Of a DNA stretch of 64,000 nt, positions 27,065 to 37,100 are shown piece after piece (position 1 is the stretch's first letter; each line of letters opens with the position of its first letter). The translations under genes were made by a program, and so were the position numbers. Below the pieces are notes generated by a model, which saw nothing but the letters and a program-made list of their open reading frames with translations, searched no databases and had not been told where the DNA came from. The DNA comes from Cyclobacterium lianum (GTDB lineage: Bacteria; Bacteroidota; Bacteroidia; Cytophagales; Cyclobacteriaceae): the NCBI RefSeq assembly GCF_900143075.1, contig NZ_FRCY01000006.1, positions 113,959-177,958 on the forward strand. Reading direction: 5' to 3'.

Positions 27065-27208
27065 CAATTGGACGCTGCTGCCAGCCCATTGGCCCGTTTG
27101 GCAGAGAAACATCCCCTGCATACATCAGATAGAAGCTGGATTTTTTAAAAAAATGTGGTTTATTTACATTTTAGGAATGGAGACCAGCAAGGCAAATAAA
27201 ACGAAAAC

Positions 27209-27970
27209 ATGAGACCCTATATTTTAGCAGAAACAAATTGGAAGGCACTTAGAGAAGAAAAAATAGAGCTGGCCGTGCTACCATGGGCGGCGACAGAAGC
27301 ACACAATTACCACCTGCCCTATGGAACAGACATATACGAAGCTGATGCAATCGCCGCTGGTGCCGGAAAAATCGCCTGGGAACAGGGTGCCAGGGTAATG
27401 GTCTTGCCGACCATTCCCTTTGGAGTAAACACGGGGCAGTCCGATATTTACCTCGACATGAACCTCAACCCAAGCACCCAACTCGCCATTATCAAAGACC
27501 TGACAACTGTTTTGCATCGGCAGGGAATCCCAAAATTATTGGTTTTAAACAGTCATGGAGGCAACGATTTCAAAACCATACTCCGGGAGATCGGGCTTCA
27601 GTTTCCGGAGATGTTTTTCAGTACCTGCAACTGGTTTCAGGCCATGGACAAAAGCCAATACTTTGAGCATATGGGAGACCATGCGGATGAAATGGAAACA
27701 AGCCTGATCATGTACCTCCATGCTCATCTGGTAAGTCCGCTATCCGAGGCCGGAGACGGGGCTGAAAAAAAATCCAGAATCAAGGGCATCAGGGAAGGCT
27801 GGGCCTGGGCGGAAAGAAAATGGTCTATGGTCTCTGAAGATACAGGCATAGGTAATCCCAAAGCTTCCAGTAAGGAGAAGGGAGCCCGCTTTTTCAAAGA
27901 CGTCACCGAGAAAGTAGCTCAACTCATGATCGATTTGGAAAAACTTGACCTCAACGATCGCTACGAATAA
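27209..27970 (+). CDS. Creatininase family amidohydrolase
   Basis: A 253-residue cytosolic metal-dependent hydrolase. The family motifs are all visible: LPWAATEAHNYHLPYGTD, with Glu, His and Asp ligands, then VLNSHGGND with the next His, and HADEMETSLIMYL with the C-terminal Glu. The length is standard. The family includes creatininase and enzymes of cofactor or pterin-like ring opening (mycofactocin MftE, FAPy deformylase ArfB), and the sequence alone does not decide among these. The gene ends 13 bases before the ATG of the M1 peptidase and is likely cotranscribed with it. Confidence 0.92.
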   Translation: MRPYILAETNWKALREEKIELAVLPWAATEAHNYHLPYGTDIYEADAIAAGAGKIAWEQGARVMVLPTIPFGVNTGQSDIYLDMNLNPSTQLAIIKDLTTVLHRQGIPKLLVLNSHGGNDFKTILREIGLQFPEMFFSTCNWFQAMDKSQYFEHMGDHADEMETSLIMYLHAHLVSPLSEAGDGAEKKSRIKGIREGWAWAERKWSMVSEDTGIGNPKASSKEKGARFFKDVTEKVAQLMIDLEKLDLNDRYE

Positions 27971-27983
27971 AGCCCTGTATTTT

Positions 27984-29663
27984 ATGAAATGTACTATGAA
28001 TTTCATTTTGGCAGGTATTCTGGCCACCTCCACAGCTTTGATTTTTTTTTCTGTTCCAGAAGCCACCGCCCGGCAATCGGGTGTGCCCTACTCGCGCCAG
28101 GACAGTCTGAGGGGCAGCATTACGCCTGAGCGAGAATGGTGGGACCTTACTTTTTACCATCTGGATATAGAAGTCAACCCCAAAAGAAAGACGATATCGG
28201 GAAAAAACACGGTACACTACAAAGTCATCGGACAGGGGCAGACGCTACAAATTGACCTGCAGGAACCCATGGAAATAATCGCTTTCAGGCAGGGAGGAAA
28301 GGAGCTGAGTCATGAGAGAGAAGGAAATGCCTACTTTGTAAATCTCGATGCTCCGCAGCAAACAGGAACCATGCAGCGTCTGGAAATTGCCTTTGAGGGG
28401 GAGCCCAGGGTCAGTTATAACCCTCCCTGGAGCGGTGGCCTTACCTGGGAAAAAGACCAGAAGGGCAAACCCTTTATAGCCAATGCCAATCAGGGTGACG
28501 GCGCCAGTCTCTGGTGGCCGTGTAAAGACCACATGTACGATGAACCCGACAGCATGCTGATCAGCGTAAAAGTACCGGATCCGCTAATGAATGTCTCCAA
28601 CGGACGGCTTCGGGAAATAGAAAAGCATGATGATGGCAAAACCACCTATCACTGGTTTGTAGGCAGCCCGATCGCCAACTATGGTGTGAATATAAGCATT
28701 GCAGATTATGCCCATTTTTCGGAGGAATATCTGGGTGAGAATGGGATCCTGACATTGGATTACTATGTTTTGAAAGAAAATCTGGCAAAAGCCAAAGTCC
28801 AGTTTCGAGATGTACCCAGACTGATGCGTGCTTTTGAATATTGGTTTGGACCCTACCCATTCTACAAGGATGGGTTTAAACTGATAGAAGTTCCCTATCT
28901 GGGCATGGAGCACCAATCGGCAGTGACCTATGGCAACGGGTACCAGCAAGGGTATAAGGGAAAGGATTTCAGTGAGACGGGCTGGGGAATGACCTTTGAC
29001 TACATTATTATTCATGAAGCTGCCCACGAATGGTTTGCCAATAACATCACCTACAGGGATATCGCAGACATGTGGATCCACGAAAGTTTTACCACCTATG
29101 CGGAAAGTTTGTTTTTGGATTACCATTACGGCGTCAATGCCGGAAATGCCTACCTTCAAGGTGCCAGACAGGTGATCAAAAATGATATCCCCATTATCGG
29201 TGATTATGGTGTAAATCAGCGCGGATCTGGCGACATGTATTTTAAAGGAGCCAATATCCTGCATACGCTACGGCAATGGATCGCAGATGATGACAAATGG
29301 CGAAAAATACTGCGGAAAATGAATGAAACATTTTATCACAAAACAGTAACCAGCCAGGAAATTGAGTCCTTTCTGATACAGGAGACCGGATTGCCGCTCC
29401 GATCGTTTTTTGATCAGTACCTGCGCACTGCCGAGGTGCCCATTTTTGAGTATTACTGGAAAGGTAAACAGCTCTACTACCGCTGGCAGGCAGCGGCGGA
29501 AGGCTTTTCTATGCCCTTGAAAGTCATTCAACAAGACAAAACTCATTTGCTTGATCCTACAGCAGAATGGAAAAGCACCGACATCCTGATACCAAATGAA
29601 CCAATTTTCGCTGATCCAAATGTGTATGTTTTCCCGAGGCCAATTCAGCCGCCTACGGAATAA
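27984..29663 (+). CDS. M1 family metallopeptidase, exported
   Basis: A 559-residue aminopeptidase-like protein with a signal peptide (MNFILAGILATSTALIFFSV, cleaved near ATARQ). The N-terminal beta-sandwich saddle comes first, then the catalytic domain with the zinc site HEAAH at 344-348 and Glu367 in WIHESF, spaced HEXXH-18-E as required. The exopeptidase motif appears as GMEHQSAVTYGNG instead of the canonical GAMEN. The helical C-terminal domain is short, ending with a small beta-rich tail, so it is shorter than PepN. A TTG-started frame overlapping the creatininase gene is rejected in favour of the ATG at 27984. It probably processes peptides in the periplasm. Confidence 0.94.
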   Translation: MKCTMNFILAGILATSTALIFFSVPEATARQSGVPYSRQDSLRGSITPEREWWDLTFYHLDIEVNPKRKTISGKNTVHYKVIGQGQTLQIDLQEPMEIIAFRQGGKELSHEREGNAYFVNLDAPQQTGTMQRLEIAFEGEPRVSYNPPWSGGLTWEKDQKGKPFIANANQGDGASLWWPCKDHMYDEPDSMLISVKVPDPLMNVSNGRLREIEKHDDGKTTYHWFVGSPIANYGVNISIADYAHFSEEYLGENGILTLDYYVLKENLAKAKVQFRDVPRLMRAFEYWFGPYPFYKDGFKLIEVPYLGMEHQSAVTYGNGYQQGYKGKDFSETGWGMTFDYIIIHEAAHEWFANNITYRDIADMWIHESFTTYAESLFLDYHYGVNAGNAYLQGARQVIKNDIPIIGDYGVNQRGSGDMYFKGANILHTLRQWIADDDKWRKILRKMNETFYHKTVTSQEIESFLIQETGLPLRSFFDQYLRTAEVPIFEYYWKGKQLYYRWQAAAEGFSMPLKVIQQDKTHLLDPTAEWKSTDILIPNEPIFADPNVYVFPRPIQPPTE

Positions 29664-29727
29664 ATAAAAAAACCTTACCCGTTAAAATTGAAAAAAAATT
29701 AATACTGTACGTTAATAAAGACCGTAA

Positions 29728-30528
29728 ATGGATAAAAATAAGAAAATCGCGATCATTGGATGTGGCAACCTGGGCCTGTCCATTGTCAACGGACTTTTGT
29801 CTACCTCAGGCTTTGATGGTAAAAATCTGACAGTTACCAAAAGGCATCCTGAAAGCTTGTTTTACCTGCAGTCACAAGGGGTAAAAGTCCTTGCAGACAA
29901 CAAAGAGGCCGTAAAAGAAGCTGATTTCGTTATCCTGGGAGTAAAACCCTACAATATCAAGCCTGTATTGCAGGAGATCAGGCCTTTTCTGACCAAAGAT
30001 AAGCAGGTAATCGCCTCTCTGGCAGCCGGAGTCACCATTGAGCGCATCAAAAATGAACTGGAGACCGGCACCACGGTATTCCGGGTGATGCCCAATATTG
30101 CGGCCGATATAAAAGAGTCTGTTACCTGCATATGTGGTGAAAATTTCACGACTGAATCTGAAGAGGTGGTCAAATCCATATTCAATTGTGTAGGCATCTC
30201 CATCACCATAGAAGAACACCTGATGGAAGCCGCCACCGTACTGGGCGCCTGCGGTACCGCCTTTGTACTCCGGTTTATGCGGGCCATGACTCAGGGGGGT
30301 ATTCAAATCGGTTTTGATGCAAAAACAGCGAATAAAATTGTCAATCAAACTGTAAAAGGCGCTGCGGAACTGATCATCCAGAAAGGAATTCACCCGGAAG
30401 CAGCTATAGATAAAGTGACCACACCGAAGGGATCCACGATCAAGGGATTGAACGAGATGGAGCATCATGGCTTCAGCTCTGCCATGGTAAGGGGAGTAGT
30501 GGCCTCCTACGAAGACATCAGAAAATAA
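29728..30528 (+). CDS. proC: Pyrroline-5-carboxylate reductase
   Basis: A 266-residue NAD(P)H-dependent enzyme that makes proline in the last biosynthetic step. The N-terminal Rossmann motif is IAIIGCGNLGLSIVNGLL. The family signature appears as VFRVMPNIAADIKESVT and, in the dimerising helical domain, ATVLGACGTAFVLRFMRAM and VTTPKGSTIKGLNEMEHHGF. The length is normal. It starts at an ATG with an A-rich leader, 64 bases after the M1 peptidase gene. An alpha/beta hydrolase follows 115 bases later. Confidence 0.96.
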   Translation: MDKNKKIAIIGCGNLGLSIVNGLLSTSGFDGKNLTVTKRHPESLFYLQSQGVKVLADNKEAVKEADFVILGVKPYNIKPVLQEIRPFLTKDKQVIASLAAGVTIERIKNELETGTTVFRVMPNIAADIKESVTCICGENFTTESEEVVKSIFNCVGISITIEEHLMEAATVLGACGTAFVLRFMRAMTQGGIQIGFDAKTANKIVNQTVKGAAELIIQKGIHPEAAIDKVTTPKGSTIKGLNEMEHHGFSSAMVRGVVASYEDIRK

Positions 30529-30643
30529 GTGGACGCAATCAGAGGTAAGACAAGGAATCGAAATTTGGCCGGCACCTTTAAGCCGATAGTCTCCTATAAA
30601 CCGGACAAGACAGCAGGTCTATACCATCTCAAAGCAGTTACAA

Positions 30644-31663
30644 ATGAAAAACATCATCCCCTGGCTAATGGGAATAACCATATTCCTGCTGGTCGGCTAC
30701 ATGCTCGGCCCTAAAGAAAAAATTCAGGACCTCAGTGGCTTTTATCCCGAAGTGCCCGATGAGCTGCACGAACTGGAAGCATACGTCAATGGAATGGAGG
30801 ATACAGTAAAAGGTCTTAAGAATAATAATGAAGCCAGAATAGTCTGGGCTGACAGTACAAAAAAGGAAAAAACTGCCTTCAGTATACTCTACGTACATGG
30901 TTTTGGTGCCAGCCAGATGGAAGGTGATCCGGTACACCGTAAGATTGCAGCACATTTCGGAGCCAACCTGTATTTAAGCCGCCTGCCGGAACATGGAATC
31001 GAAAGGCCCAATGCGTTTGAATACCTGGATGCAGCTAAACTGGTGCAGGGCGCCAGGGAGGCCTATATGATCGCCCGGGAGCTGGGCGATCAGGTCATCG
31101 TCATCGGCACCTCCATGGGCGGAGCATTGTCGCTGATACTGGCTGAGGAAAGACCCGATATTCATGCTGTCCTTCTTTACTCACCTTGCATCGCCATTTA
31201 TGGCGACAAACTGGACCCGTTGTTTCAACCCTGGATGAAGCAACTGATGGAACTAACCATGACCGAAAACGGGATAATGGTGATGCCGCGGGAGGAAGAG
31301 GAAGGGAAGTACTGGTCCGGAAGGCTTCACATCAATGCCTATACCAGTCTGGGTATCCTGGTGAAAAGCAAGATGAATCAGGAAACCTTCGAAAAAGTCA
31401 GGCAGCCGCTATTTCTGGGCTATTATTACAAAGATGAGGAAAACCAGGACAAGGTAGTGTCTGTACCTGCCATGCTGCAAATGTATGAGCTGATCAGCAC
31501 GCCCAGCCATTTGAAGCAAAAAATCAGCTTTCCGGATGCTGCTGACCATGTCATTGCCTCAGACATTAAAACCGAAAATTGGGCGAAAGTTCTGGAAGCA
31601 TCTATTGAATTTCTGGAGCAGGTAGTCAAGGTACCTGTACCTGAAATGCTGCCTGCCGATTGA
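30644..31663 (+). CDS. Membrane-anchored alpha/beta hydrolase
   Basis: A 339-residue serine hydrolase with an N-terminal membrane anchor or uncleaved signal (IIPWLMGITIFLLVGYMLG). The core starts at FSILYVHGFGASQMEGDPVHR, giving the oxyanion HGF motif. The nucleophile is Ser157 in GTSMGGAL and the base is His302 in DAADHVIAS. It resembles carboxylesterase/monoglyceride lipase members. The substrate is unknown, with short-chain or lipid esters plausible. It is convergent with the DUF1328 gene and separated from it by a hairpin terminator. Confidence 0.88.
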   Translation: MKNIIPWLMGITIFLLVGYMLGPKEKIQDLSGFYPEVPDELHELEAYVNGMEDTVKGLKNNNEARIVWADSTKKEKTAFSILYVHGFGASQMEGDPVHRKIAAHFGANLYLSRLPEHGIERPNAFEYLDAAKLVQGAREAYMIARELGDQVIVIGTSMGGALSLILAEERPDIHAVLLYSPCIAIYGDKLDPLFQPWMKQLMELTMTENGIMVMPREEEEGKYWSGRLHINAYTSLGILVKSKMNQETFEKVRQPLFLGYYYKDEENQDKVVSVPAMLQMYELISTPSHLKQKISFPDAADHVIASDIKTENWAKVLEASIEFLEQVVKVPVPEMLPAD

Positions 31664-31680
31664 TTGATAAGCAAGCGGAG

Positions 31681-31715
31681 AAAAAAAAAGAAAGCCACCC
31701 CGGTGGAGTGGCTTT
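31681..31715 (-). terminator. Intrinsic terminator after the DUF1328 gene
   Basis: The arms AAAGCCAC (31691-31698) and GTGGCTTT (31708-31715) form a perfect 8-bp stem. Reading the minus strand, the hairpin is followed by a run of T (31681-31689 on the complement). It is six bases beyond the stop codon of the small membrane protein. Confidence 0.75.
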
Positions 31716-31721
31716 GGATCT

Positions 31722-31886
31722 TTAGAATCCGTTAATAGCCCCCGCAATCAAACTGATTGCCAGCAGGACCAGAAACAGATAAAAGATGATTTTTGCGATG
31801 GATGCCAATCCGGACGCCAGTCCGGAAAAGCCCAATACAGCAGCAATTAATGCCACAACTAAAAACGTGATTACCCAGGTCAGCAT
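31722..31886 (-). CDS. DUF1328 small membrane protein (YtjA-like)
   Basis: A 54-residue protein encoded from the ATG at 31886. It is almost wholly hydrophobic, with two transmembrane helices, beginning MLTWVITFLVVALIAAVLGF and continuing through the small-residue hinge SGLASGLASIAK to a second helix ending in AGAINGF. This order, including the GFSGLA turn, is the DUF1328 (UPF0391) pattern. Function is unknown; relatives are small inner-membrane proteins often linked to stress. The gene has its own terminator (31681-31715). The overlapping frame 31732-31944 in another register is a shadow. Confidence 0.85.
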   Translation of the reverse strand: MLTWVITFLVVALIAAVLGFSGLASGLASIAKIIFYLFLVLLAISLIAGAINGF

Positions 31887-32014
31887 GGTTTTTTTGGTTT
31901 GGTGAATGAAATTTTCTCCATAAAAGGTACAACAATACGGCCAAATTTCAAATTAACGACAGTTTATTCTGTACCAAAGCTGAATTTTTGCGTACAAATC
32001 AATACAACCGCCAT

Positions 32015-34120
32015 TTAATCTGCGATTACACCCATTTCAGCAAAACTGGCTGGATTGTCATCTGTTTTCTCTAAAGCTCTTAATTGGACGAACCGGGCTC
32101 TTGTTGTGGGAAAATCTACACGTTGTTCGATGGGGCTGTTGGCAATGTTACCAAATTCTCCCGAACGAACCTGCTTCCAGGTATTGCCATCCTCGCTAAC
32201 CAAAAAGGAATAGGAGGTGATCAATCCGGACATATATCGGTTTTGCATGGGGAAATAGGTAAACCCTTGCAGCGAATAGGTATCTCCCAGATCAACGATC
32301 ACCCGATCCTGCTCCGTAAAAAAGTTTGTACCGGGATCGTCATCGATCAGGTGGATTGCGTTTTCTCCGGGTGTCACTACCTGCCAGTTTTTCTTGGCCA
32401 ATTGAAGGTTTACCGCTACCGGATCGCTAAATGCTTCCGTCAAAGGGTCTCTTGAAATGGCCCGTAGCGTGGCCGGCATCAGCACCTCAAATTTGCCGGA
32501 ATACAACCGGCCATTCTTTGCAGGGTCTGATCCATCCAGGCTGTAGTATGTTTCCAAACCGGCTTCTGAAGGCTCGAGGCTGACCATCCCTGACTTGTCG
32601 CGGCTGACCTGTGGCGGCAACAACAATCTTGGTGCATTGAACAGGGCGAGGTGGCTGATGGTAGGGCTATCTTTGGCATCGTTAATGGTGAACCTGATGC
32701 TGCTGGCCCTGGTATCTGGTAACCGCAGTATCCGTTTATAACCTATGGTGGTCCCGGAAGCAATTTTTTCCCAGGAGCCATTTTCCCCCTGTACTTCCAG
32801 ATCAAAGGATTTTACCCGCTGTCCCAGGGCTATATTTTCCTGAACCAATAATCTGTTGAAAGCAACCGGGTGTTCAAATTCGATACTGATGGAAGCATTA
32901 TCCCGACCTTCCTCTGCAGCCCAGTAGCGATCCATGTCCGGATTCAGAATTTCACCGACTCCAAAGCCCGGACCACGGCTGGTGTTGGCAGACAGGTAGT
33001 CCTCCTCAATCGGTACAGGTGTGTCAAAATCTTCTTTTATCTTGTCCACCAACTTCATGAGTTGTTCTATATCGTTTTCATGGATTTTTCCCCGCTTATC
33101 GATCGGAAAATTCAATAGCAGGGAGCTGTTCCTTCCGATACTTTTATAATAAATATCCAGCAGTTGCGGCAAGGACTTGACCTTATGGTCCTCGTATTCG
33201 TGATAGTACCAGCCAGGCCTTATGGAAACGTCGGCTTCAGCAGGTACCCAGTGGGTACCATTTTCCTGACCGGCGGCATATCTTGAGGCATATTCCGGCA
33301 TGCCTCCGTATATAGAATCCCGCATCAGATTGGACCAGGTAGTTTCGTAGGCAAATCCATGTTCATTTCCAACCCATCTTACATCCGGCCCGGCATCTCC
33401 AAAAATGACGGCATCAGGCTGCAGCTCCCGGATAATCTTATAGGTATTTGGCCAATCATAGTAATTTTTTTTATCGACCCTTCGTTCCTCGTTTGCTCCA
33501 CCGTAGTAGCCCGTTCCCCCGTTCGCTCCGTCAAACCACACTTCAAATATCTCACCGTAATTGGTAAGCAGTTCTCTCAACTGCTGCCTGAAAACCTCTA
33601 TATATTCCGGCTTTCCGTAGTCCGGATGGTTCCGGTCCCAGGGCGACAGGTAAACACCGAATTTCAGGCCTTCCTTTCGAAAGGCATCTGATACTTCCTT
33701 AATGATATCGCCTTTTCCATCTTTCCATTTGGCATTTTTCACAGAATGTTCCGTAGTAGCGGTCGGCCAGAGGCAAAAGCCATCATGGTGTTTGCCGGTA
33801 ATAATTATGCCTTTCATACCTGCAGCTTTACAAACTTTTGCCCATTGAGCGGGATCAAAATCAGTGGGGTTAAACAAGGCAGGATCCTCATCACCCATGC
33901 CCCACTCCATATTGGTAAACGTGTTCATGTTAAAGTGCGCAAATGCATAAAACTCCATATCCTGCCAGGACAATTGCCTGGAGTGAGGAATGGGATGTAC
34001 CACATCGGGAGGAGACTGTTTGGGAGCTTCACAGCGGGCAATCAACACGGAAATGAGTACCAGAAGGCATACTTTAAGCTTTCCTGTTTGTTTTTTGAAA
34101 TTGGGATGGAAGTTTTCCAT
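32015..34120 (-). CDS. Alpha-L-fucosidase (GH29) with C-terminal carbohydrate-binding region
   Basis: A 701-residue exported glycoside hydrolase. A hydrophobic segment ends at Cys30 (LIARC), a weak lipobox since Arg is at -1. The GH29 barrel spans about 35-380, with NMNTFTNMEWGMGDEDPALFNP, ITGKHHDGFCLWPT and the nucleophile Asp197 in EVWFDGANGG. C-terminally there is a discoidin-like region, a chitobiase/beta-hexosaminidase-type domain (TYYSLDGSDPAKNGRLYSGKF) and a final discoidin-like domain (FTYFPMQNRYMSGLITSYSFLVSEDG). It starts at the ATG at 34120, which overlaps the end of the hybrid two-component gene by 47 bases in another frame. Released fucose would come from algal or plant fucosylated glycans (inference). 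Confidence 0.93.
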   Translation of the reverse strand: MENFHPNFKKQTGKLKVCLLVLISVLIARCEAPKQSPPDVVHPIPHSRQLSWQDMEFYAFAHFNMNTFTNMEWGMGDEDPALFNPTDFDPAQWAKVCKAAGMKGIIITGKHHDGFCLWPTATTEHSVKNAKWKDGKGDIIKEVSDAFRKEGLKFGVYLSPWDRNHPDYGKPEYIEVFRQQLRELLTNYGEIFEVWFDGANGGTGYYGGANEERRVDKKNYYDWPNTYKIIRELQPDAVIFGDAGPDVRWVGNEHGFAYETTWSNLMRDSIYGGMPEYASRYAAGQENGTHWVPAEADVSIRPGWYYHEYEDHKVKSLPQLLDIYYKSIGRNSSLLLNFPIDKRGKIHENDIEQLMKLVDKIKEDFDTPVPIEEDYLSANTSRGPGFGVGEILNPDMDRYWAAEEGRDNASISIEFEHPVAFNRLLVQENIALGQRVKSFDLEVQGENGSWEKIASGTTIGYKRILRLPDTRASSIRFTINDAKDSPTISHLALFNAPRLLLPPQVSRDKSGMVSLEPSEAGLETYYSLDGSDPAKNGRLYSGKFEVLMPATLRAISRDPLTEAFSDPVAVNLQLAKKNWQVVTPGENAIHLIDDDPGTNFFTEQDRVIVDLGDTYSLQGFTYFPMQNRYMSGLITSYSFLVSEDGNTWKQVRSGEFGNIANSPIEQRVDFPTTRARFVQLRALEKTDDNPASFAEMGVIAD

Positions 34121-37100
34121 AATTGGCTTTGAAGTGTTTGGAAAAATATTTGGCATTGTTATAACCCACCATATACGCAACCTCCGAAATGGTGTACTGA
34201 TTCATTTCCAGAAGCTGGGCTGCTCTTTGCAAACGGATAGATCGGATAAATTCAAGCGGGCTTTGACCGGTGAGTGAATTGATTTTTTTATACAGATGTA
34301 CCCTGCTCATGCCCAATTTCCTGCTCAGTATTTCCACAGAAAATTCCGGATTTTCTATCTCCTTCTCTACCAGTGCCACTGCTTCCTGGATCAATTTATC
34401 GTCCAAAGATTCAATTTCGGCTTCACTCGTATGCACGGAAATGACTTTTCGGTAATGTTTTTGTAAGCGGGATCTTTCTTCGAGCAGATTTTTCAGTGAA
34501 GAAAGTAATATTTCGAGGTTAAAGGGTTTTTCGAGATACAGGTTGCATCCTGACTCCAGGCCCTGCAGGTGATCCTCTTCGGCAGTCTTTGCTGTGAGCA
34601 GTACTACCGGTACATGTGAAGTTTTGATATCGGACCTGATGGCCCGGCACATGGCAATACCGTCCATCACAGGCATTAAAATATCAGACAAAATGATATC
34701 CGGAATATTTCTATGCGCCTTTTCCAGAGCTTCTTTCCCATGCTCTGCCTGCTCCACCTTATAGTTTTCATTTAATATTTCTGCCAGATAATGCCTGAGT
34801 TCATGGTTGTCCTCTACCAGCAGCAAATGGGGCAGGGCTGTATGTTCCTGATCATTTGGAGCGCTTATCAATTCATCCCTGCCGGTGTCCAGAAAAAATT
34901 CCTCCCAAACCAGGTACCCTTCCCGTAAAGTGATGGGAAGTGAGAGCACAAATAATGTCCCGTGTCCCTGCTTACTCTCCAGGGTTACATCGCCACCATG
35001 CAGCCTCGCGAATTCCTGCACCAGGGACAGTCCAATCCCTGTACCCTGATTTCCCTCCATGCCCAGGGTAAAATACCTGTCAAATATTTTATCTTGTATC
35101 TCTTCCGGGATACCGATCCCCGAATCTCTGATTTTGATCAGCAAAAGTCCCTGGCTCAATCCATGCTGCTGAAATTCCAGGCTTACATTCACTTCTCCTC
35201 CCTGGATTGTAAATTTAAAAGCATTGGAAAGCAGGTTATAAAGGACCGTTTCCATTTTATCAGGATCAAAATTGGTGGGCAAATTCCTGACATTTGAGCT
35301 GAATGTCAATCCGATTTGCTTGTGAATGGACAAACTTCGGAAAGTGCGCACTTTTTCTTCTGTAAACGCCACCATATCTCCTTCCTTTCTTTCCAACTGT
35401 AGCCTTTCATTTTCAACATTCCGTATTTCCAGTAACTGGTTGACCATAAATAAGAGTTTTTGAGCATTCTTTTGTATGGTTCTAAACTGAAAGGTCTCAG
35501 CGACGGCCGATTTGTCTTTGACCATTTTTTCAATTGGTGCCAGAATTAAGGTCAATGGAGTCTTGAACTCGTGGCTTACATTGGCAAAAAATCTGCTTTT
35601 CATTTGATCCAATTCGGCCAGCCGCCGGTTTTCCTTGATTTCTTCCTGCCGCCTTAATCGTTGGCGTTCCTGATAAACAAACCACCTCCAGGCAAGAATA
35701 AAGCAGACAATCAGAATCAACCCGTAGGCCAGGTAAGCCAGGGGTGTTTGCCAGAAGGGGTAAAGGATTTCTATCTCCAGCGTTGCGGTCTCCTTTCCCG
35801 AAACACCATCCGGATTAGCCGCTTTAACCATTAAAGTGTATTTGCCGGGATCCAGATTGGTAAAAGAAACCTCAAATGGGGGCTTGGATATTTCCACCCA
35901 CTCCCGGCTAAATCCATCCAGCCGGTATAAAAAGCTGCTCTTTTCAGGACTCAGGTAATTCAAGGACGAAAAGGAAACCGAAAAAATATTTTCATGATGC
36001 TTCAATTGTATAGACCTGCTTCTGTCAAGAACAGTGGGAATTATGATCCTACCGTTAACCTCCTGGTTTACTGCTATGGGATGGTTAAATAATGAAAAAG
36101 AGGTAAAAACTACCTCTGGTTCGGTATCATTAAAAGGAAAACATTCCGGATGCAAATAATTGATCCCATCGGATCCTCCAAAATAGACCAGGCCAGTTGA
36201 GGAAAGAAAGGCAGAATTTTTATTGAAATAATTGCCCTGTAAACCATCACCCCCGGTGAAAAAACGGAATTTCAAATCCAGGTCCTCCTGGCTCCGGTCT
36301 ACTTCCGCATAGGTGAGTCCATCCTGAGAACCCAACCATAGGTTTCCCGAATCGTCTGAGACCAGGCTCACCAGAAAATGATTGTCAAGACCATTGGACT
36401 GATCGAATCCCCGGAACATCCCGGATGCCGATTCGTAGTAAAACAAACCATTTTCTGTGCTGACCCAAATCATGCCATAGGGATCTTCTACAATCTCCGA
36501 AATGGTATTGCTGCTCAAACCGGAGGAATCATGCTCATTCCCTGGAAAATAATGCTGATATCCTCTCTCCGGGTGAAAAACATCAATGCCCAGGCTGCCC
36601 CCTACCCAGATATTTCCAGCTGAATCCTCGTTGATTGCAGTAATATATTCATTGTTTAATAAGATCCCCTCTCCTTCCGATGTATATTGTGTAAATGTTC
36701 CCTTTTTGCGGTCCAGTAAAAACAAGCCCTCCCGCAAGGTACCTATCCACAGGCGCTTGCGACTGTCCTCAAAAATCTTCCAGACATTGTTGTCTTTCAA
36801 ACTTTCCGGATTTTCCTGGGACGCCAGATACTGAGTAAACACCGTCCCATCAACGGAATAAAGCCCATTTTGATAGGTGCCAATCCACAATATCCCTGAG
36901 CTGTCTTTGTACAAATCTACCACAACGAGGTCCGCCGGAGGGAGATCTCCGGTATACCTGCTTTCTTTGAGAAAATCCCGGCAATTTCCGGTTTCCTGAT
37001 CATAGATCCACAGGCCACCACCATTTGATCCAACGACGATTCTCCCCGCTGTCCATTCTTCAAATGCATTCACATCATTTTTTGCGGCAGGGTTAGCCGT

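Noticed and set aside
31732-31944. Minus-strand frame of 70 residues
   Set aside because: The wrong register over the DUF1328 gene; the adjacent frame at 31722-31886 gives an exact family match.
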